Source: CADEED01 sp044871085
Lineage (GTDB): Bacteria; Pseudomonadota; Gammaproteobacteria; Steroidobacterales; Steroidobacteraceae
DNA length: 10,009 nucleotides
Reading direction: 5' to 3'
NCBI GenBank assembly: GCA_044871085.1
Contig: JBIOZI010000369.1
Coordinates: 1 to 10,009 of the forward strand
A model generated the notes under the pieces. It saw nothing but the letters and a program-made list of their open reading frames with translations. It searched no databases and had not been told where the DNA came from. A program made the translations under genes and the position numbers. Shown in pieces: positions 1-6,985 of this stretch; within the stretch, counting starts at the first letter, position 1, and each line of letters opens with the position of its first letter.

Positions 1-40
1 ATCTGTCCCCTTTTCTCAAAAATAGATCTGTCCCCTTTTT
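1..40. repeat. Two direct copies of an ATCTGTCCCCTTTT motif
   Basis: The 14-mer ATCTGTCCCCTTTT occurs at 1-14 and again at 26-39, a 25-base period, separated by an A/T-rich spacer containing AGATCT. The second copy ends 2 bases before the stop codon of the GGDEF/EAL gene (on the complement, 43-45). On the other strand it reads as AAAAGGGGACAGAT. I recall this motif as a frequent intergenic repeat in gammaproteobacterial genomes, sometimes near REP-associated (Y1/IS200-like) transposases, but that is memory and not a search result. The array is cut by the window edge, so more copies may lie to the left. No T-tract terminator hairpin is formed by these bases alone. Confidence 0.6.
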
Positions 41-42
41 CG

Positions 43-2718
43 TCAGGCGTTGACGGCCTTGAGCACGCGTTGCGGCTGCGCGATACCATAGCCCTGCGCG
101 TAATCCACGCCCAGCGAGGTGAGCATCTGGATGATCTCGGCGTTCTCGGCGAACTCCGCGATGGTCTTCTTGCCCGTGAGGTGTCCGATCTCGTTGATCG
201 AGCGCACCATCTCGCGGTCGATGGGATCGTGCAGGATCTCGCGCACGAAGCTGCCGTCGATCTTCAGGAAATCGACCGGGAAGTGCTTGAGGTAGCCGAA
301 CGAGCTCAGGCCCGTGCCGAAATCGTCGAGCGCGAAGCGGCAGCCGATCTCGCGCAACGCCTGAATGAAGCGGTTCGCCTGCGAGAAGCTGGCCACCGCG
401 GCGGTCTCGGTGATCTCGAAACAAATCTTCGAGCCGTCGATGCCGCTCTTCTGGAACTGTTCGATGACGAACGGCAGGAACTTGTCGTCGCCCAGGCTCT
501 GCCCCGAGAGGTTGATGGAGCACATCGCGAGCTTCTCGCGCTCGTCGGCTTCGCTGACCAGCCAGCGCAGCGCGTTCTCGATGACCCAGCGGTCGATGGC
601 GGGCGTCAGGCCATAGCGCTCGGCCGCCGCGATGAAATTGTCCGGCGACACCATGCGTCCCGATTCGTCGCGCATGCGCAGCAGCAGCTCGTAATGCTGG
701 CCGGGCTCGGCGCGCTGCAGCGGCTGGATCTGCATGCGATACAGCTCGAACCGGCCCTCTTCGAGCGCCGAGTTGATGCGCGCCGCCCATTGCATCTCGC
801 GCCGGCGCCGCATGAGCTCGATGTCGTTCTCTGCGAAACTGTGCACGCGGTTGCGCCCGGCTTCCTTCGCGGCCGCGCAGGCGGAATCCGCGGCCGAGAT
901 GATGGAGGCCACGTCCTCGTTGTCGGCCGAGATGGGCACGACGCCCACGGACGCGCCCAGGCGGAACACGCGGTCTTCCCAGGTGAACCGGAAATTGCGC
1001 ACGGCCTCGCGCAGCACCTCGGCGGTGCGCAGCGCCTCGTCGAGCGAGCAGGCCTCGAGAAGAATTCCGAACTCGTCACCGCCGAGTCGGGCGAGAGTAT
1101 CCCGCCATCGCACCTTGCTCTTGAGCAGCGCGCCCACCTGGCCCAGCAGCACGTCGCCGGCCGAGTGGCCGCAGGTGTCGTTGATGATCTTGAACTGGTC
1201 GATGTCGAGATAGCACAGCGCGTAGCTGCTCTCGCGCGCCTTTGCGCTCTTGAGCGCGCGTTCGATGCGGCTCTCGAATTCGCGCCGGTTCACGAGACCG
1301 GTCAGCAGGTCGTGAGAGGCGTGATACGACAGGCGACGGTTCAGCTCCCGCGACTCCGTCACGTCATGGAACACGAGCACGCCGCCGGACACCTGCCCCG
1401 CGCCGTCCCGGATGGGGGCGGCGGTGCTCTCCACGTACAGCTCATTGCCGTCGCGGCGGATCAGCAGCATCGGGCGCACGCTCTTGATGGGCCGCGTGCG
1501 GCGGATCGACACGCTCAGCGGATTCTCGAGCGGCTCGCAGGTTTCCTCGTGGAACGCGCGGTAGATCTCTTCGATGGGCCGGCCCATGGCGTCTTCGAGG
1601 CGCCATCCGGTCAACTGTTCGGCCACGGGGTTGATGTAATCCACGGTGGAGTTCGCATCCGTCGTGATGACACCATCACCGATGGACTGCAGCGTGATCT
1701 GCGCGCTCTCCTTCTCGCGGAACAGTGCCTCTTCGTAGAGCTTGCGCTCGGTGATGTCGAGCTCGACGCCGACGAGCCGCAGCAGCCGTCCATGCTCGTC
1801 GACGCGCGCCTTGGCGCGGCTCACCACCCAGCGCCAGTCGCCGTTGCGGTGTTTCATGCGATGGACGGATTCGAAAATCGGGCTCTTGCCGGCGACGTGG
1901 TCGCGGATCGCGCTCTGCACGCGCGACATGTCCTCCGGGTGGACCAGGCTTCTCCAGTCGGGCGAATCGAGCTGCGCGTCGATGGGATAGCCGAGCATGG
2001 CCTTCCAGCGCGGCGAGAAGTGGACTTCGTTGCTCTCGATGTCGAAGTCCCACAGGCCGTCGTTGGCCGCGCCCTGCGCGAGCTCGAGACGCTCTTCGAG
2101 CTTGTGCAGGCGCTGCTCGATGCGCAGGCGCTCGAGGCCGCTGGACAGCGAATTGCCGAGCAGCTTCAGCAGCAGTTGGAGATTCACGTCCCAGGCGCCG
2201 CGCGGCAGCGCGTTGGCGAGACCGAGGATGCCGGCGGGCTTGCCGAGCACGCGGAATGAAATGAGCAGCACGGAGCCGATCTGCAGCTCCGCGAGGCGCT
2301 TGCCTTCGATGAGCTGCTCCTTGCGCGGAGCGGCACTGTCGCGGATCTCGGAGAGCCGCAGGTGCTCGAGGCGGTTGTGCAGCCAGGGGTACTCGGCCAG
2401 CGTGACGCCGCGCCAGGCCTCTACCCGGCATTGCGCCAGCGCGCCGTGGGCGGCGTACACCTCGTCGATGGTCGTGCCGTCGAGACCAAACAACCACACG
2501 AACGCGGTGTCGACACCGCAGGAGTCGCGCAGGGAGTTCAGGGATTCGCGAACGACCGCGTCCACGCCACCGCGCCGCAGGTTCTGCAGATCGATGGAGA
2601 TCTTCGTGCAGGCGATGTCGACGCCCAGCGCTTGTTTGCCACCACGCGCGGACCACACGCCGGTTGCGAACACATCCGACGAGGTCAGATCACCAGGCTG
2701 ATCAGGTGCTTGTGCCAC
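43..2718 (-). CDS. GAF-PAS-PAS-GGDEF-EAL cyclic-di-GMP cyclase/phosphodiesterase
   Basis: An 891-residue protein that should make and/or degrade the second messenger cyclic di-GMP in response to signals sensed in the cytoplasm. No signal peptide or membrane helix is seen. Approximate domains: GAF 45-198, a short coiled helix 195-215, PAS 208-325 and PAS 334-456 (each ending in a PAC-like DITERK/DVTESR linker), GGDEF 460-628, EAL 640-888. The cyclase site is intact (GGDEF at 546-550), with an RxxD inhibitory-site motif at R537-D540, five residues upstream. In the phosphodiesterase domain the signature EAL reads ELL (E677), but the other expected metal and catalytic residues are present: N736, E768, D798-D799 (DDFGTG), K819, E855 and Q875. 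Both activities are therefore possible. The start is GTG, supported by an AGGGAG ribosome site 4 bases upstream; no in-frame Met follows until well inside the protein. It lies downstream of, and in the same direction as, the glycosylation operon but is separated by about 218 bases, so it probably has its own promoter. Ligands of the GAF and PAS domains cannot be told. Confidence 0.95.
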   Translation of the reverse strand: MAQAPDQPGDLTSSDVFATGVWSARGGKQALGVDIACTKISIDLQNLRRGGVDAVVRESLNSLRDSCGVDTAFVWLFGLDGTTIDEVYAAHGALAQCRVEAWRGVTLAEYPWLHNRLEHLRLSEIRDSAAPRKEQLIEGKRLAELQIGSVLLISFRVLGKPAGILGLANALPRGAWDVNLQLLLKLLGNSLSSGLERLRIEQRLHKLEERLELAQGAANDGLWDFDIESNEVHFSPRWKAMLGYPIDAQLDSPDWRSLVHPEDMSRVQSAIRDHVAGKSPIFESVHRMKHRNGDWRWVVSRAKARVDEHGRLLRLVGVELDITERKLYEEALFREKESAQITLQSIGDGVITTDANSTVDYINPVAEQLTGWRLEDAMGRPIEEIYRAFHEETCEPLENPLSVSIRRTRPIKSVRPMLLIRRDGNELYVESTAAPIRDGAGQVSGGVLVFHDVTESRELNRRLSYHASHDLLTGLVNRREFESRIERALKSAKARESSYALCYLDIDQFKIINDTCGHSAGDVLLGQVGALLKSKVRWRDTLARLGGDEFGILLEACSLDEALRTAEVLREAVRNFRFTWEDRVFRLGASVGVVPISADNEDVASIISAADSACAAAKEAGRNRVHSFAENDIELMRRRREMQWAARINSALEEGRFELYRMQIQPLQRAEPGQHYELLLRMRDESGRMVSPDNFIAAAERYGLTPAIDRWVIENALRWLVSEADEREKLAMCSINLSGQSLGDDKFLPFVIEQFQKSGIDGSKICFEITETAAVASFSQANRFIQALREIGCRFALDDFGTGLSSFGYLKHFPVDFLKIDGSFVREILHDPIDREMVRSINEIGHLTGKKTIAEFAENAEIIQMLTSLGVDYAQGYGIAQPQRVLKAVNA

Positions 2719-2722
2719 TCTT

Positions 2723-2728
2723 CTCCCT
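2723..2728 (-). promoter_or_regulatory. Ribosome binding site supporting a GTG start
   Basis: On the minus strand AGGGAG lies just upstream of the GTG at 2718-2716, with AAGA between them. It supports the GTG start of the GGDEF/EAL protein; I see no competing in-frame ATG nearby. Confidence 0.55.
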
Positions 2729-2826
2729 GCGTCAATGAGAGGACGAGCACGCTACGCCCCCGCGCCCGATTCCGGTGCGACCCGGAACACAGATCGAGGA
2801 TGAGGTTCCTCCCAATGTTGCGAGGC

Positions 2827-2854
2827 ATTCTGTCATAAGTTTCTTGGAACACAA
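2827..2854 (-). promoter_or_regulatory. Weak candidate sigma-70 promoter for the GGDEF/EAL gene
   Basis: Reading the minus strand, TTGTGT (2854-2849), a 16-base spacer and CAGAAT (2832-2827) make a poor but correctly spaced -35/-10 pair (3 of 6 and 4 of 6 consensus bases). It lies in the least GC-rich stretch of the gap and would give a leader of about 100 bases. This is pattern matching only. Confidence 0.2.
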
Positions 2855-2891
2855 GCTAAGTGCATGGTGTGAGAGAAGAATGAGTCGCGTT

Positions 2892-2908
2892 TGCTCGAGA
2901 TTCGAGCA
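2892..2908. other. Perfect 7-bp inverted repeat after the glycosylation operon
   Basis: TGCTCGA and TCGAGCA flank the 3-base loop GAT, 28 bases beyond the stop codon of the GT39 gene. The position suits the 3' end of the operon transcript, but on the minus strand no U-tract follows the stem, so it is not a canonical intrinsic terminator. It could stabilise the 3' end, assist termination, or be an operator for the GGDEF/EAL gene read away to the left. Confidence 0.35.
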
Positions 2909-2936
2909 GCTTCATTTTCAACGAGATGGCAGGCTG

Positions 2937-5099
2937 TCAACGCGCGGGATAACGAATGGCCCGCGAGCGATCACCTTTTTGCACGCACTCCGCGGATGCG
3001 GAGCGCACGAGATACCACTCATCCCCGGAGCTGGTGCCGAGGCTTTTGGCTTCTCCGGGAAAACACGGCTGCCGAGTTTTTGCGGGCACGAGCAGCACGC
3101 GATCCGGCGCGGCGGCGAGCCACGCCGCGGCGTCGAACGATTCCTGCGGCCCCTCGAGCCAGCGCCGATGGCCGAAGTTCACCGTGGGCCTATCTAGATA
3201 GAGCAGGAATTGCTCCTTGTACGCGACGAGTCCGAGCTCCTCGCCAGGTTTCACCTGCCTGAGCGTCTGGTGGATGAATGCCCGGCCCGACCGCTCGCCA
3301 TTCATCAGGGGCGCCAGGAAGTACGAGAACCAGATGGCGAGCGCGGCGACGGCGGCCGGATATGCGGCCACCGGCTTGCGCCACAGCGCCAGCGCGATGA
3401 GCGCGCCCGCGATGAGGACGAACGGCAGCAACACCAGTAGCTGAACCATCCCCTGGCTCAGCGCATCGAATCCCAGCAGCTTTGCGACGAGAAGCGCCGC
3501 GCCGGCGGCCCACAGGAGCGCCGCCGCGACGATGCTCGCGATGCGCACGCCCCGCTTCGCCAGCAGCTCATCGAGAAACGGCAGCGTCGCCAACGCCAGC
3601 GCGGGCAGCGCCGGCAGGATGTACACGCCGCGCTTGCCCGGGCTCGCGGAGAAGAACAGCAGCACCAGCAACACCCAGGCGAGCGGCAGCCACACGCGCG
3701 CATCGCGCGCGCGCCACGCGCCGCGGAAGCGCGGCACCAGCCAGAACAACAGCACGCTCCACGGCACCCACAGCGGCGGGATCACCTCGACGATGAAGTA
3801 GTACCAGGCTTTCACGTGATGCCACGCGGCGGCGTAGCGGCCCGCGGTCTGCTTGAACAGGATCTCGTCGCGATACGCGGCGTATTCGGGCGCGCCGCTC
3901 GCCTCCACCGCCGCCATCATCGGCACGAACCACAGACAGATGCCCAGCAGCATGGCGAGCGGCGCGAGCCACCAGCGCCATCCCGCGCGTCCCGCCTCGA
4001 TGGCCGGCAGCCCCTGCCAACCCTTGGCGCGCATCAGGAAATAAGGCAGCAACACCAGCAATGGCAGGAAGCCCACGCCCTTGGTGATGATGCCGAGGCC
4101 CGCCGCGAGGCCGCCCACGAAATACCAGCGCCAGGCCGGCCCCAGCAACAGATGCCGCAGCAGCGCGTACAGCGAGAACGTGGTGAGGAAGCACAGCGTA
4201 GGGTCGATCTGCGCGCCGCGCATCGTGAGCACGAAGTGCAGCGTGCTGACGACGAGAATCGCCGCCGCGACTCCCGCCGTGCGGCTCACGAGGCGACGGC
4301 CGAGATCGTAGACCAGGAACATCACCGCGCCGGCGGCCAGGAACGACGGGATGAGGAACGCCGCCTTCAGTGAGCCCGTGAGCATGTAGCACACCGCGAG
4401 CAGCCAGAAGAACAGCGGCGGCTTGTCCTGGTACAGATCGCCGCCCACGCGTGGAAAGAGCCATTCGCCGGTGGCCACCATGTCGCGCGCGACGGCGGCG
4501 AAGCGCGGCTCGTCGGCGGGCCACGGGTCGCGGATGCCGAGACCGGTGCCGATGATGGCCAGCAACGCCAGCGCCAGCCACAGCAGGTCGCGCATCTGGA
4601 TCGGTGGCGGCGCGAATGCCGGCGCGGGCGGCGGTGCCACGCGCGCGGGGCTCGCGGGCGCGTCGCGCGCGGCGGTCGCTTCACCTGCGTGGATGACGGC
4701 GATGAGCGGGGCCGCGGGCATGGCGGCGGCTGGCGTCGTCGTGGCCGTGCCCGGCACTGGCTCCGCCACCGCTTCCACGACCAGGGCCGGTTCGGCCCAC
4801 ACCGCGGCCGCGAGCAGCATGTTGGGAGCGGCGAGGCGGCACGAGCCGTCCTCATCGTCCCGCGACTGCGCGTGCAACCCGTCGGGCACCGGAAGCGCTT
4901 CCGGACGCGCGTCGTCCGCACGCTCGCGCAGGATCGCGACCTGCGGCGCAGCGGCACGCGCGAGCGCACGCTCGGGCACCGGATCTTCCCCGGGTGCCGC
5001 GGATGGGGACGGCGTCGACGCCGGCACCGGCGCCGCGCGCGGCGGCGCGCCGCTGCCTAACAAACCGATGTCAGGCATTGGACCCCGGCCGGCCACCAT
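2937..5099 (-). CDS. ArnT/PMT-like family 39 membrane glycosyltransferase with long N-terminal extension
   Basis: A polytopic inner-membrane enzyme expected to transfer a sugar from a polyprenyl-phosphate carrier to an acceptor on the periplasmic side, as ArnT does for lipid A. Numbering is for the longest, 720-residue frame. The catalytic core starts near residue 169 and has about twelve hydrophobic segments. Family marks: ADEPRF with D196-E197 in the first periplasmic loop, YQDKPPLFFW at 223-232, SPGKRGVYILP near 486-496, LMNGERSG near 598-605, then a soluble C-terminal part. Core length (about 550) is normal for the family. Residues 1-168 are Ala/Pro-rich, low in complexity and unlike the family. 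The start is uncertain: an ATG at 5099 gives a 29-base overlap with the upstream gene but has no ribosome site; an ATG at 5078 (residue 8) gives an 8-base overlap and has GGGG upstream; an ATG at 4595 (residue 169) would give only the core. Last gene of the operon. The sugar and acceptor cannot be read from the sequence. Confidence 0.9.
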   Translation of the reverse strand: MVAGRGPMPDIGLLGSGAPPRAAPVPASTPSPSAAPGEDPVPERALARAAAPQVAILRERADDARPEALPVPDGLHAQSRDDEDGSCRLAAPNMLLAAAVWAEPALVVEAVAEPVPGTATTTPAAAMPAAPLIAVIHAGEATAARDAPASPARVAPPPAPAFAPPPIQMRDLLWLALALLAIIGTGLGIRDPWPADEPRFAAVARDMVATGEWLFPRVGGDLYQDKPPLFFWLLAVCYMLTGSLKAAFLIPSFLAAGAVMFLVYDLGRRLVSRTAGVAAAILVVSTLHFVLTMRGAQIDPTLCFLTTFSLYALLRHLLLGPAWRWYFVGGLAAGLGIITKGVGFLPLLVLLPYFLMRAKGWQGLPAIEAGRAGWRWWLAPLAMLLGICLWFVPMMAAVEASGAPEYAAYRDEILFKQTAGRYAAAWHHVKAWYYFIVEVIPPLWVPWSVLLFWLVPRFRGAWRARDARVWLPLAWVLLVLLFFSASPGKRGVYILPALPALALATLPFLDELLAKRGVRIASIVAAALLWAAGAALLVAKLLGFDALSQGMVQLLVLLPFVLIAGALIALALWRKPVAAYPAAVAALAIWFSYFLAPLMNGERSGRAFIHQTLRQVKPGEELGLVAYKEQFLLYLDRPTVNFGHRRWLEGPQESFDAAAWLAAAPDRVLLVPAKTRQPCFPGEAKSLGTSSGDEWYLVRSASAECVQKGDRSRAIRYPAR

Positions 5100-5382
5100 T
5101 CTTGATGTCGAGGACGAGGTTGTAGAGCGCCACCGATGCGGGCAGCAGGTTCGTCAGGACGCCGACCGAATCGTTCTTGCCCCAGATGAAATAGGAGGTG
5201 ACCATCGCGCTGCCGAGCAGGCTGATGATCCAGAAGCTGCGCGGGATCGTCGGCTTGCCCGCGCGTTTCGTGGCGAGCGCCTGCACGATCCAGCGCGCGG
5301 CGAACATGAATGCGCCGATGAAGCCGATGACCTTCCACGGCGTCATGACGATGCCGAAGAAATGCACGATCGTTTCTTTCAT
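5071..5382 (-). CDS. Small membrane protein, lipid-A-disaccharide synthase N-terminal (LAB_N) domain
   Basis: A 103-residue protein consisting almost only of a LAB_N-type domain, the membrane module found at the N-terminus of some LpxB-like proteins and also alone. Three hydrophobic segments are visible at about 14-37, 50-68 and 72-92. Family-like residues include WKVIGFIGAFMFAARWIVQ (16-34), PRSFW (47-51), SLLG (54-57) and LYNLVLDIK (86-94). It lacks any glycosyltransferase catalytic domain, so it is not LpxB itself. The start is well supported: GGGGGAG (5389-5395 on the complement) lies 6 bases upstream of the ATG. It sits 13 bases after the GT2 gene and overlaps the GT39 gene. Its place between the enzyme that makes a lipid-linked sugar and the one that uses it suggests a helper role, possibly flipping the lipid-linked sugar or docking the GT2 enzyme on the membrane. 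That role is inference. Confidence 0.88.
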   Translation of the reverse strand: MKETIVHFFGIVMTPWKVIGFIGAFMFAARWIVQALATKRAGKPTIPRSFWIISLLGSAMVTSYFIWGKNDSVGVLTNLLPASVALYNLVLDIKNGGRPGSNA

Positions 5383-5388
5383 ATCCAG

Positions 5389-5395
5389 CTCCCCC
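5389..5395 (-). promoter_or_regulatory. Strong ribosome binding site of the LAB_N gene
   Basis: GGGGGAG on the minus strand, 6 bases before the ATG at 5382, fills most of the 13-base gap after the GT2 stop codon. It fixes the start of the small membrane protein and is the clearest ribosome site in the operon. Confidence 0.65.
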
Positions 5396-6148
5396 TCATT
5401 CCTCGCGCACCAGCAGGCCGGATTTGTAGCGCCGGCGCAGCCACATCACGCCGGCGATGTCGATGATGCCCACCCACAGCCGGTTCAGCATTCCGTATTT
5501 CGACGTGCCGCGCATGCGCGCCCGATGACTGACGGGTACCGACACCACGCGCGAGCCGTGGCGCTGGAACAGCGCCGGCAGGAAGCGGTGCATGTGGTCG
5601 AACCGCGGCAGCTCCAGGAACGCCTCGCGCGAAAACAGCTTGATGCCGCAGCCGGTGTCGGGCGTGCCGTCGCCGAGCAAACTACTGCGCACGCCGTTCG
5701 CGATGCGCGACTGCAGCCTGCGGTAGGCGGTGTCCTTGCGCGAGGCCGTGCGGTTGCCCATGAACAGGCGCACGTTGCGGTTCTCCGCGGCATCACGCGC
5801 CGCGATGAGCCTCGGGATGTCGGCCGGGTCGTTCTGCCCGTCGCCGTCCAGCGTCGCGATCCACGGCCCGCGCGCCGCGCGCACGCCGCTGGCCACGGCG
5901 GCGCTCTGGCCGCTGCGGAACGAGTGGCTCAGCACGCGCAACGCAGGCATGGAGGCTTTGAGCCGCTTGAGCACGGCCACGGTGTCGTCGGTGCTGCCGT
6001 CGTCGATGAAGATCATCTCGTAGGCGCGGCCGGTGAGCGCCGCGTCGATCTCGCGCGCCAGCGGCTCGACGTTCTCCGCCTCGTTGCAGGCCGGAACGAC
6101 GACGGATATCTGTGGCAGATCGCCAATGCTTTCACGCTGGACGTTCAC
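5396..6148 (-). CDS. Family 2 glycosyltransferase, polyprenyl-phosphate sugar synthase-like
   Basis: A 250-residue GT-A fold enzyme of the dolichol-phosphate mannose synthase/ArnC kind, expected to move a sugar from a nucleotide donor to a polyprenyl phosphate at the cytoplasmic face of the membrane. Visible motifs: VPACNEAENV (18-27), DDGSTDDT (49-56), the metal-binding DGDGQNDP (D101 and D103), DTGCGIKLF (164-172), MHRFLPAL (186-193) and RGTSKYG (213-219). One hydrophobic stretch near 224-237 could lie on the membrane; the two C-terminal transmembrane helices of ArnC-type enzymes are missing, so the separate LAB_N protein next door may supply the membrane part (inference). The start codon is GTG, overlapping the acyltransferase stop codon as GTGA (6148-6145), with AAGG 7 bases upstream, so the two genes are probably translationally coupled. 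The sugar transferred is unknown. Confidence 0.92.
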   Translation of the reverse strand: MNVQRESIGDLPQISVVVPACNEAENVEPLAREIDAALTGRAYEMIFIDDGSTDDTVAVLKRLKASMPALRVLSHSFRSGQSAAVASGVRAARGPWIATLDGDGQNDPADIPRLIAARDAAENRNVRLFMGNRTASRKDTAYRRLQSRIANGVRSSLLGDGTPDTGCGIKLFSREAFLELPRFDHMHRFLPALFQRHGSRVVSVPVSHRARMRGTSKYGMLNRLWVGIIDIAGVMWLRRRYKSGLLVREE

Positions 6149-6906
6149 GCGGCCGCCTTGGCTGCGAGACTGTCACGCGCGACGGCGAACAGCCGCTTGA
6201 GCTCCAGCGCCATCTCTTTTTGCAAGGCTTCGAGCGCCGCGGGCTGCAGAGTGCGCGGCACCTGCCGCGGCGGCCCGACGGCGATGACGATGCGCGAGAA
6301 CGGCCACGGCAGCACGAACTTGTCCCACGCGATGAGCGAAGCGCGGCTGGCGGCGAACGCCAGGGGCAGCATCGGCCGCTGCGACATCTGCGACAGCAGG
6401 ATCGCGCCGGGTTTGAACACGAACCGCGGGCCCTTGGGACCGTCCGGCGTGATGGCGGGCGAGATGGACAGCTTCGTCAGCGCGTCGTAGTAGTCGCGCA
6501 GTGCCCGCGCGCCGGTGTGCGAGGCCGACCCGCGGATGACGTGCCCGCCGAAACGCGAGACGATCATCACGCCGATCTCGCCGTCCACCGATGGGCTGAT
6601 GAGGAAACCGAGCTTCAGGCCGCGCACCGTCTGGTCGAGCAGGTACTTGGAGCAGAACAGCTGGTGCTGGTGCCAATAGACCGGGATCAGCGACGGCTTT
6701 GCCGCCAATGCCGCGGCGGCGTGCTCGTCGCCGACGACGCGCACGACGCGGCAGGTGCGCCAGAAGAGCTTGATCAAGCCGACGCCGAGCCGCGCCGCGG
6801 CACGCCAGGCGAAGCGTCGCAGGGGCGTCATGCGCCGCTTCGAGCGGGTCTGCTTCTGATAGAGAGTGTTGCGCAGTCCGCCTGACTCTTCGGGATCTGT
6901 TGGCAT
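6145..6906 (-). CDS. DUF374-family lysophospholipid/lipid A-type acyltransferase
   Basis: A 253-residue protein of the DUF374 group of putative acyltransferases, which belong to the wider lysophospholipid acyltransferase-like superfamily. Characteristic segments: YWHQHQ (77-82), where the His residues may be catalytic, SPSVDGEIG (104-112), SRFGGHVIRGSASHTG (117-132), ITPDGPKGPR (152-161) and PMLPLAFAAS (178-187). A mildly hydrophobic N-terminal stretch (33-49) may anchor it to the inner membrane. It is the first gene of the operon and shares a GTGA overlap with the GT2 gene. Its likely job is to add an acyl chain to an envelope lipid, perhaps the same lipid that is glycosylated; substrate unproven. 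The start at 6906 gives a basic, polar 25-residue leader; an ATG at 6831 (residue 26) is an alternative that keeps the whole domain. Neither has a strong ribosome site. Confidence 0.88.
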   Translation of the reverse strand: MPTDPEESGGLRNTLYQKQTRSKRRMTPLRRFAWRAAARLGVGLIKLFWRTCRVVRVVGDEHAAAALAAKPSLIPVYWHQHQLFCSKYLLDQTVRGLKLGFLISPSVDGEIGVMIVSRFGGHVIRGSASHTGARALRDYYDALTKLSISPAITPDGPKGPRFVFKPGAILLSQMSQRPMLPLAFAASRASLIAWDKFVLPWPFSRIVIAVGPPRQVPRTLQPAALEALQKEMALELKRLFAVARDSLAAKAAA

Positions 6907-6936
6907 CCGGCGCTTGGTCGGAAAAAAGAGGCGCGA

Positions 6937-6965
6937 ATTGTCGGGTAAACCAACCCCGCCTGCAA
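6937..6965 (-). promoter_or_regulatory. Candidate promoter of the envelope glycosylation operon
   Basis: On the minus strand TTGCAG (6965-6960), a 17-base spacer and GACAAT (6942-6937) form a weak sigma-70-like pair (3 of 6 and 4 of 6 consensus bases) about 30 bases before the acyltransferase start. This short stretch is visibly less GC-rich than the flanks and directly adjoins the 47-bp tandem units. No experimental support. Confidence 0.25.
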
Positions 6966-6985
6966 CGAAAGTCCCCGTACATGGA

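Noticed and set aside
70..2259. A 729-codon open frame on the plus strand opposite the GGDEF/EAL gene.
   Set aside because: It is antisense to a gene with complete GAF, PAS, GGDEF and EAL motifs. Its protein is Arg/His/Ala/Leu-rich with no recognisable domain, typical of GC-rich antisense frames.
2775..3262. Plus-strand frames 2775-3197 and 2891-3262 running from the intergenic gap into the GT39 gene.
   Set aside because: Mostly antisense to the GT39 C-terminus, no recognisable domain and no clear ribosome site.
2937..5099. Naming the GT39 gene arnT and the GT2 gene arnC.
   Set aside because: Motifs fit the families, but no other Ara4N pathway gene is present and the GT2 lacks ArnC's C-terminal transmembrane helices, so the sugar cannot be assigned.
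5071..5382. Calling the small membrane protein LpxB (lipid-A-disaccharide synthase).
   Set aside because: Only the LAB_N membrane module is present. The GT19 catalytic domain of about 350 residues is absent and the frame ends normally, so it is not a truncation remnant.
4423..6885. Long plus-strand open frames (4423-5466, 5198-6490, 6112-6885) across the glycosylation operon.
   Set aside because: They lie opposite the GT39, LAB_N, GT2 and acyltransferase genes, whose family motifs are clear, and have biased low-complexity composition without any domain.
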